DNA from: Dacryopinax spathularia
Taxonomy: Eukaryota > Basidiomycota > Dacrymycetes > Dacrymycetales > Dacrymycetaceae
Assembly (NCBI GenBank): GCA_037974965.1
Contig: JBBPFI010000003.1
Coordinates: 1,488,001 to 1,552,000, forward strand
Reading direction: 5' to 3'
Length of the DNA stretch: 64,000 bases
Of this stretch, positions 56,412 to 64,000 are shown one piece after another; the first letter of the stretch is position 1; each line of letters begins with the position of its first letter. Under the pieces are notes generated by a model that was given only the letters and a program-made list of their open reading frames with translations, was not told the DNA's origin and did no database searches. Position numbers and translations under genes: made by a program.

Positions 56412-58467
56412 CGTCGTCGTTTTGGGGGGTGGATGGACTACGAGGAGGAGGAAGAGGAGGGAAGGGGCGTCTAACGCGACTGATGAAAAGGAAGCGCCGA
56501 TTGTGTGGGGCGCGAATAAAGTTGCAAAAGGGAAGCGATCAGCGGATGACGCTTTTCAGAAGAACGATGCGGTGCAGGAAGCCGCGGGAAGGTGTAGGAA
56601 GGACAGAAGAGGGTGCGGGTTGTGCGGTAAGAGGGGGTAAGAGGGAAGGTGATGAATAGGTAAATGAACGTGTCTATCACGCAGCAGCGCCTTGTGAACG
56701 GGGTTGTTTGGGGTGAAAAACAGCCGATGCCCTCTCTTCTCAAAGGACAACGACTGCGGCGATCTGACTGGGCAAACAAGGACGGGTTTGGCCGAGAAAT
56801 TTGCGTCCGGCCGCGACTCGGCAGGAATGCGAGAAGGGGGGGTAAATGAGGTGGGTTGCGGGAGACGCGACTTGGGTCAGTCGGTATAAGTACTTGGCTT
56901 GCAGCAAGGAGATTAAAGGTCAAAGTAAAGCGCCGGCTAGGTGTGCGAGGCAGCGTGGAGGGGAAGCAGGCAGAAAGTCAACACGTCCACTCCGCAGCGT
57001 CCGACAGCCTTTATACAACCTCTCCCCGCCAAGTGCACGAGGCTCATCCACCACCCAAGCCTCATCAGCCCAGCCCAGGCCCGCAAAAGCGCCGGGCTTG
57101 TGCTCGTCCACCACCAGCAATCCCTTTGGGCCGCCGCCCTGAGCGGACGCAAGCGGAGCGCCAAGCGGGATGCACGCTTGTGAAGCGGGGGGGACAGAAT
57201 AATGAACGGGGAAGGCGATGACCGTTGGGGTCGGCACGTGATTTGGCAGAGAGCGTAAAATGTATGTCTATGGTGCGAGGTCTCTAAACGCCACCACCCT
57301 GTCCAAATTTTTCGGAAAATAAAAATGAAAAAATGTATTTTCACTTCCTTCCGAGCATCCTTATGGACCCTATTAAGTCAGAAAATGAAAGAAACACATA
57401 GTATGTGACCTTTTCAGAGGGGCTGTCGAGAGTTTTAAGGTGTTCACCTGTGTTACGGAGGCAAAAAAGTATTTACTTCCCACCCAGCGTCCAAATATTT
57501 TTGGGTGCAAAATATAAGTCCCTGAAAAATGCATATTTTTGCAAAGTAATTTGACAGAAAGGAAGAGCTGGTCAAGATAAGCTGTTTTATCAAGAGATAT
57601 TGCGAGTAGCAAGAAAAATGAGAGAGCTTTAAGGTGTTCCAGTAGGGCTCCTGGGACTAGTGGTGACTAGGGGACGCGCACCATAGCTCTTGGCAAGTGA
57701 GGGTCACATTCCGGTGCCTGCGATGTGACAAGTTTCTACGTAAACATGGTCAAGAGGGGATATTACACAGTCGATTGCGGAATGTCAGCATGTCGGCCTA
57801 CGTAGGGGATTGCAGTTGGATCGAATGCTGGCTGGCATGCTGCAAAAATGGGCCAAGTGAACTATTCAGATCACCGCTATGCGCTGGATATGATACTGTA
57901 GCGTCTCTTTCTTCCGAACGTAATGTTTACCATTCATACGGCCACACAAGCCACAATGCTCGTGGTACCCCTCCCTCGCCTCCCCATCCTCCTCCGTCAA
58001 GAAAACGCCCTATAGCAACCCGCAAACCCTGAGAGAGACGCGTCAAACGCGCTCCTTCCGCACGCGCGCGTCGAGCTTCTCTGCGGAACGCGTCCTCCTC
58101 CTTGCGAGCCACCTCACTTAAAGGCCTTGAGGGTGGAAAGGGTCAGAGAGATGGTGGGTAGAGTTCCGGATTTGGGAAGTGGGCCGCTCATGCTGGCTTG
58201 CTGGAGGGATGAGGTTCAGATAACGCAGACGGTGGTCGGGCCTCAGGCTCTGGTGATGTGCTGTAGGGGTCGCGTTCCGGGTCCGTCCGGGACGGAGGTC
58301 TCCTTGAAGAGGCCAACTTCAACATGAATGACAGAGACGACTACAGTATGGCGCCTATCGTGCCCTGCAAGGGCCAGGAGGCAATCAACAAGTGAACACC
58401 AATGACTTAATACCAATCATTTGATCTTTCACTCTTACATCGCTGCTGTACATGCATGACTCTTGGC
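56412..58467. other. Intergenic with an AT-rich island
   Basis: 2.06 kb. About 57240-57660 is clearly AT-rich against the GC-rich surroundings, and GTTTTAAGGTGTTC and GCTTTAAGGTGTTC recur about 195 bp apart in direct orientation. It has no inverted termini that I can find and no ORF above 80 codons. Possibly a decayed repeat. The rest shows no gene. Confidence 0.45.
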
Positions 58468-59666
58468 CTACTTTGCCGCAACAGGATTCCAAGTCACAGC
58501 TCCCTTCTCCTTCCTATCCAGCGCATCCAACTTGCTCATCTCCTCCTCACTCAACTCAAACCCATACACGTCGGCATTCGATCTCACCCTAGCCGGATTC
58601 TCAGATTTCGGCAGGGGAGAATAGCCTTTTTGTAACGACCAGCGGATCAGGATCTGGGCTGGCTCCTTGTCGTGCTGTTTCCCTCATATCAGCCGGGCTG
58701 GAGGACTTAGGGAGAAGGGGGAAGGCGTACGGCAGAGGAGATAGACTGAAGTACTGGGTCGGACAGGAACTCTCCGCGCGAGAGAGGGCTGTACGCTTCG
58801 ACGACGATATTGTGCGCTTTGCAGTACTCTACAATCGGGCGTTGTTGACACCACGGGTGGAGCTGGTGCGGCCCGCCCGTGAACACATACAACTGAGCAT
58901 AGATGGGGGATGAGGCGACGCACCTCGATCTGGTTCACGCTCGGCGCCGGCAATCCAGCAGCCTGAATCTCCTCCAGATGATGCACCCCACTGGCCCAGC
59001 GTCTCAGACCCCATCCCTCCAACCAGAACCAGAACCAGATACGGGTGAAAGAGAAGAGCACGCACTAGTTCGAGACACCGACACTCCTGATCTTCCCCTC
59101 CGCTTGTTTCTCCAGTAAGGCGCGATACGTCTCGAGCCGTTTTTCCTTGCCGGAGAGGGGGTCGTGGATCAGGAACAGATCCACGTAGTCGAGCTGGAGG
59201 GTCTCGAGCGACTTGTCGATCGACGCTCGCGCTTTCTCGTATCCCTGGTTTCGGCCTGAGATCTTCGTCGCTTTCCCACAACCCGTCAGCTTGCCTGCCC
59301 ATACCATACTGTACAGAAGAGCGGGGACGTACTGATAAACACCTCCTCCCTCCCCAGCCCGCTCTTCCGGAATGCTTCCCCCACTTGGTCCTCATTCCGA
59401 TACACCTGGGCAGTATCGATATGCCTATACCCAGCCTCGAACGCAGCTGCGATAGGAGCGGCGCACTGACGCATTTGGTAGACGCCGAATCCGAGCTGGG
59501 GCATCGAGTGCCCTGTGGAGAGGGTGAGGGTGGTTTGGATGGAGAGGGTGGACATTCTGCTACTGCGGGGATGAGTAGGATGGGAGGACGGCTGGGGGGA
59601 CGCATACATTGAGGTTTTGGGCAGGGAGCTGAAGGTTCTGAGGCTCTGTTTGAGGATGATGCTCAT
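58468..59666 (-). CDS. Aldo-keto reductase
   Basis: Model complement(58468..58674, 58731..58862, 58924..58990, 59066..59294, 59333..59666), 322 residues. The catalytic tetrad can be placed: Asp in GYRHIDTAQ, Tyr in VYRNEDQVG, Lys in FISSKLTG and His in LFLIHDP. Later motifs are [22 protein letters not shown] and the NADPH-binding [17 protein letters not shown]. Residues 1-35 ([14 protein letters not shown]) look like a mitochondrial presequence; a second start at [10 protein letters not shown] would give a cytosolic form. A 45-nt GTATGC to CGCAG segment there could be an optional intron, as both readings stay in frame. Role: NADPH-dependent reduction of aldehydes or ketones; substrate unknown. 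Confidence 0.85.
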
Positions 59667-59932
59667 GGGACGAGCAAGAGTAGCGGCACGGCCGATGCAG
59701 ATGGGCCCATTATGACGAGGTGGAGATCGTCTGCGACGCTGGCATGATCGGCATGAGGAAGGCTTGGGCTGACATAAGCACTACTATCATTGTTCACTTT
59801 TCCGCAATGCGTTTTTGCTGATCAATGGATGAGCCCGAGAAGCGATCAAGTAGACACAGTATCCGGTCGAGAGTCATCATAACATTTTCGTCCGAAGTAC
59901 TACTATCCTACCGCCCCCAGCGCCTGCTCCGC

Positions 59933-61092
59933 TCACTGCGGCTTCTTGTACGGATGCACCTTCCTCCAATGCTGCGCAATCTCCTTCCTCGTCGCGATCC
60001 ACACATCGGGCTTATCCTTAATATACTTCATGAACTCCCTCAACCCCTTCGTCCTCCCCGCCCGGCCCGTGATCCGGCAGTGCAAGCCGATGCTCATCAT
60101 GACCGGCTTCCCGCGCTTGCCCTCTTCGTACATCAGGTCGAACGAGTCCCGGGCGTAGGTGAAGAAGTCGTCCGAGGTGACGAAGCCGGGCGTCATGTGG
60201 TACTTGGCGTCGTTCACGTCGATCGTGTAGGGCAGGATGAGCAGACCGTTGTCGGTTGCGGGCGATGGCGGGATGCCACACGCGACAGGATCGATATAGT
60301 ACGGCAGCTCGTCGTTGCTACGCCTCACCTCAGTTATCTGACCCAGAGGGAGAAGAGCGAGGAAAAACGCACTAGTCGTCCGAGTCGTAGAAATCTTTCA
60401 GCAGACCACGCTCCTCGTACACTTTCCAGCATATCCTCCGGGTGAACTCACTATGCCTTCCGGTATACCACCCCACAGGCGCAGAGTGGCTCGGCGAGTT
60501 CTTCTGGATCACGTCGATGAGCGCGTTGATTTGCTTCTCCTCGTCTTCCTCCGACATGCCATTATAGTCGATCCACCTAACCACCGAAACCCGAACAAGC
60601 ATCAGTACGCGTCCCTATTCTAGCTTGGAAGGGGGAGAACGCACCGATGGGAATGACTGGCCACCTCACACCCGATGCTCTCCATAGCTGCCACGACCTG
60701 CGGGTTCAGCTCCACCGCTCGGCCCACAGCCCAGGAAGTGAACCGCATGCCGAACTCCTCGAACGCCCTAAGCACGCGCCAGAACCCGACCCTCGAGCCA
60801 TACTCGAAGTTACTCTCCACTCCGCGGTTCCTCGCGGGCTTAGCGACCATCCGTGGATGTACGCCGGACTGTCATGTCCTGTTATCGGCACGGATGGGTC
60901 AGAAAGGGGAGGGACGGAGGGACGCACTTCGGTTAGGTAGGTCTCGCAGAACTCGTCCCCGTTCGTGAGCGAGTACTCGCCGCCCTCTTCGTAGTTGAGC
61001 ACGAAGGAAACGGCGATCTTGGCTCCGTTGGGCCATTGCGGGTCCGGTGGGTTAGGGCCATAGCCAACGAGGTCTCGGTCGGGGTAGGGCAT
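59933..61092 (-). CDS. PuuE-like polysaccharide deacetylase family protein (allantoinase type)
   Basis: Model complement(59933..60317, 60373..60576, 60645..60868, 60928..61092), 325 residues. It starts MPYPDRDLVGYGPNPPDPQW, then AVSFVLNYEEGGEYSL, FEYGSRVGFWRVLRAFEEFG, ASHSHRWIDYNGMSEEDEEK, GWYTGRHSEFTRRI and ELPYYIDP. The HSHRWIDY and GWYTGR segments are those of PuuE-type proteins, a NodB-fold branch that includes a metal-independent allantoinase in bacteria. No signal peptide, which speaks against a wall chitin deacetylase. Likely role in purine or ureide breakdown, or an uncharacterised amidohydrolase. It lies head-to-tail with the aldo-keto reductase, but no shared pathway is evident. Confidence 0.85.
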
Positions 61093-61952
61093 GCTTGTCG
61101 AGCAGTAGCGAAACTACAGTTGATGCTCGTGACGGGTGCTGAGCAGACAGGCGACAACAGCGACGAAGATATATGCGCAACGAGGAGGCTTTATACCCCT
61201 CACCCCCAGCGAAAGTATCAGGACCAGCTCATCTCCCGGTCCACCCCTCCAAGCCTCCAAAGCCTCCAGCCCTCATCCCGCTCCTCTCAAGTCGGACAGA
61301 CCAGCGGACGCGTAAGACGCCAGTGCTATCAGCCAAGACCAACCTCAGCCCGGGTTTGCTGAGGGATACCGTTACCATACAGGAGGCGTAAACTACTGTT
61401 ACATAGGGTCTCGCTGTCTTCTTTGGGTGCACCGCGGCGGGACGCGGCGGTCTTGTTCGGAATGTATGTATATCAGTCGTTCGGATTGCTACGTGTGTGG
61501 AGCTGGGTAGGTCGGGTAGGTCGATTCCGGATAGCGGGGGACAGTTCGGCGGCGGGTTGGTGGGGATGAGTTGCCGGAGGAGGCATTTCATTATCTTCCC
61601 CTGTCTTTCACAGAGCCTAAGAGGGATCGCGCTGGGGAAAGCCGGCTGATCGCCGTCGCTGCTAGATATGGAAATCCGGGGGGAAGAGAGATATGTGGAT
61701 CCAGTCTGGAACGTGCCCGCCTTGTTTATAATAAAGACCGAAGCTGCTGGCTGAGGTGATAGAAGGGAAAAGGGTCCTGATGATGATGTCTTGTCGGAGG
61801 TTGCAGAAATTATTCCTGTGTGCTAACGTTATGTTGAGTGGTATTATACAATGTGTTTGTAGTCCGTGCAGAAGTCCAAGAAAGAAAGGAAAGGAGTGGG
61901 CGAAGGAGAAATGTAAGGCAGTAGCAAGCAACTGCTCCCCCCAAACAGTCCG
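61093..61952. other. Intergenic, promoter of the PuuE-like gene
   Basis: 860 bp. A GGTATAAAG-like TATA element on the minus strand lies near 61190, about 100 bp upstream of the ATG at 61092. No gene seen. Confidence 0.4.
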
Positions 61953-63523
61953 TCACACCAGCCCGTCCAACATCGTGCCCATCAAACCGCCAACCACTAG
62001 CATCCCAAGCGCGATCTGCCACCCAACCCCTGGCGCAGCTCTACCAGATGGCAGAGCAGCAGACAGCTTCTCCGCCGGAGCCGTAACAGTTGCCTCCGGC
62101 ACACCTAGGCTCACGTTCGGCAGCGGTCCCGGCACGCTCAGCCCCCTCGCCCTCTGGCTCAAAGCCGCAAACCCCACGCTGGGCGGATCGTACCGGAAGA
62201 CACTGTACACATTCTTCAGGAACGTATCGCCCACCACCCACTGCGGGGCGTTTTCTCCGAGGTTTGCAGCGTACAGAGCGGCGATGCACGTGTCTGCCGT
62301 GTTGGGCAGCTTTAGGAGCTGGAAATCGGCTGCGCTGATCGTCCACCCTCTAGTACCGCCAGCGAAGGCGAGTGTGAGCGTAGTGTTGGATGAACAGGGG
62401 TAGGAATAGTAGCCCTCATAGTCGCCCGTCGCGGGCGCCGCACCGGGGATCAGAGCGAAGATCTCTTGCAGTGCTGTGGTAGGCGCGAGCAGGAGCGTGG
62501 TGCCAGTATCGATCACGGCTGCGTTCTGGCTGCTTGATGCGCTGAGAGGGATGTAGCTGGTCCCTACTGCCACACTGGCCAGCTCGAGCAGCCAGTAACC
62601 TGCCCGGCCCGGGGGAATGGGCGCATAGTCGATCGACCCTTCGTAGAGCGTGCTGTCGAGGTAACCCATCGTGAATGACCCGCCTGGCTGTTGACTTGAC
62701 AAGGTAGAGGAATTGAGGAACCGAGTGAGGAAGAATCCCATCTCAGGTGTGGACCACAGACCCTGCTGGACAAGGGTTTCCCACATCGGCGTTGCGCCCG
62801 ACGCTGAGAGCTGCTGGAACGCCAGCCCCATCAGGCCCGAGACGGGGTTGGTGAGCAGACCTTGGGAGACGTGGTCGCAGAGCGCTGTTTGGGTAGTGAG
62901 TATCCTTGTCCCGCTCACGATATGACGAGGAGCTAGAAAGACTCACCGACTGCCTGGTGCACCACTTCAAACCCGCCTAGTTGGACCGTATCCCACCCCA
63001 GCACCCCGCTCGCCCGCCCACTCCCGTACCCAACTCTGAATGGGACACTGGCATTCTCGAAGCTGTCGCTGTTCCGTGGATCCCAGAGCGGCAGGCCCCC
63101 GCAGCCTGAACTGGCGGTCGTACCGGACGTACAGCCGACACTGGCGACCCAGAAGTCTGCGCTGCCCGTGTCGAGCAACACGTTCAACGGAGTCGGAGGC
63201 GTTCCAAGGCCGAGAAGGGCGTAGTACGACCCATCGTGGTTCGAGTTTGTAAGCGAGAGGTTGGAGGAGAGTCGTTTGCTCAGTGCTGGCTCGGCTCCGG
63301 CTCCGGGTGTCGAGGGCCGATACTTGCTGACTAGGTTCAGACCCGCCGTGCGTGCCCACACGGCTTGTTCATCCGGGTCTTCGGAGTATCGAGGTGAGAC
63401 GACATGCGAGAGCTCGACGGTCGCTCCTTGCGCTTGGGCTTGACGGCGATCAGTGGACGAAGTGAGCGCAGAAGCAGCGGGGTGCAGTAGCCAGATGAGG
63501 ATGAGGAGACATCGGGGGAACAT
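61953..63523 (-). CDS. Secreted pepsin-like aspartic protease
   Basis: Model complement(61953..62884, 62947..63523), 502 residues, one 62-nt intron. A signal peptide (MFPRCLLILIWLLHPAASA) is followed by a propeptide of ~80 residues. The A1 peptidase domain has both catalytic Asp motifs, VLLDTGSADFWV and AVIDTGTTLLLAP, and the flap tyrosine region RVGYGSGRASG. Cys pairs sit near VGCTSGTTASSGCGG and in the C-lobe. A Pro/Val-rich linker and a hydrophobic end (GWQIALGMLVVGGLMGTML) suggest GPI or membrane anchoring at the cell surface, like fungal yapsins. Role: extracellular or wall protein processing. Confidence 0.92.
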
Positions 63524-64000
63524 AGGCTGCTGCTAGGGGGTCGAGGGCATGAAGGGATGTTGGTGGGTGCAGGCGGGTCTGGAATGAGGGGTGAGATGGT
63601 AGGTTGCCAGTGTTGGCCACTATGGGACGTGTGCTGTAAGGTGGGTCGATGTCCTGTGGTGATCGAGACGAGTCAAGCTGTCTCACCCCACTTCCAAAAG
63701 TGTTCAAGCGTCCAAAGCTGAGGTAATGTGTCGTCCAGCTGCCTGATGTGGTCGTGGTGGTCGTCAAGAAAGAAAGAAAAAGACCAAAAGGATGGCAAGA
63801 CGTAAGAAATGAATAATAAAGTAAAAAAAGCGGGCTTGTTCGTGGGCTGAACGGGGGGCGGAGATGGGGTGCCGTGCCGGGGTGTTACTGTAAGGGGCTG
63901 AAATGAATGAACATGCCAGCCATCATCCATGCCGCGTTGCTGCGGACCGTCCCTGAGTGCCAGTGACGGCATCGTTGATCGGGGAGGCGGTGTCAGCCAC
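63524..64000. promoter_or_regulatory. Upstream region of the aspartic protease
   Basis: 477 bp to the window edge. An A-rich run (63765-63835) lies in the presumed promoter. No further gene seen. Confidence 0.35.

Noticed and set aside
57240-57660. AT-rich island as a third MULE-type element
   Set aside because: I found no inverted ends and no target duplication; only a short direct repeat is visible.
58468-61092. Aldo-keto reductase and PuuE-like gene as a biosynthetic cluster
   Set aside because: Only orientation is shared. No synthase, transporter or regulator is adjacent.

Overview
The window comes from a fungal nuclear genome, most likely a basidiomycete. The introns are short (about 45-90 nt), GT-AG, and often open with GTGCGT or GTAAGT. 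Genes are dense and intron-rich, and DNA outside the repeats looks GC-rich. Conserved single-copy genes (coronin, TIM44, VRG4, SSZ1, RCF1, a CDC4-type F-box/WD40 protein) read as whole spliced models. A tremellomycete yeast would fit, but the sequence alone does not settle the class.

Region 1 (1-15.1 kb) is an accessory block. It holds four recognisable genes of unknown function: a Cys-rich protein running off the left edge, a protein with tandem 15-residue repeats, a six-exon Cys-rich protein and a four-exon membrane protein. Among them lie relics of the same genes and at least four families of short repeats (A-D), in both orientations. The same repeat word can be coding in one gene, intronic in another and non-genic in a third place. 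A MULE-type miniature transposon (15131-15700) with long terminal inverted repeats and a perfect 10-bp target duplication marks the change to conserved sequence.

Region 2 (15.9-33 kb) is housekeeping and metabolism: coronin, TIM44, a small unknown gene, a GH43 glycosidase, a 2-oxoglutarate oxygenase, the GDP-mannose transporter, RCF1 and the ribosome-associated Hsp70 SSZ1.

Region 3 (33-38 kb) has two tandem paralogues of an unrecognised family, a second MULE-type miniature element (36080-36662, again with a 10-bp duplication) and an orphan gene.

Region 4 (39-64 kb) holds a CDC4-like protein, an F-box protein, cytidine deaminase, a TPR/J-domain co-chaperone, a secreted GH18 chitinase, two tandem surface GMC oxidoreductases, an aldo-keto reductase, a PuuE-like deacetylase and a secreted aspartic protease. 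Chitinase, GMC enzymes and protease all carry secretion signals, so this end is rich in cell-surface and extracellular enzymes.

Spliced models were made by hand from splice-site consensus and frame continuity. Total lengths divide by three in all complete models, but no transcript evidence was available.
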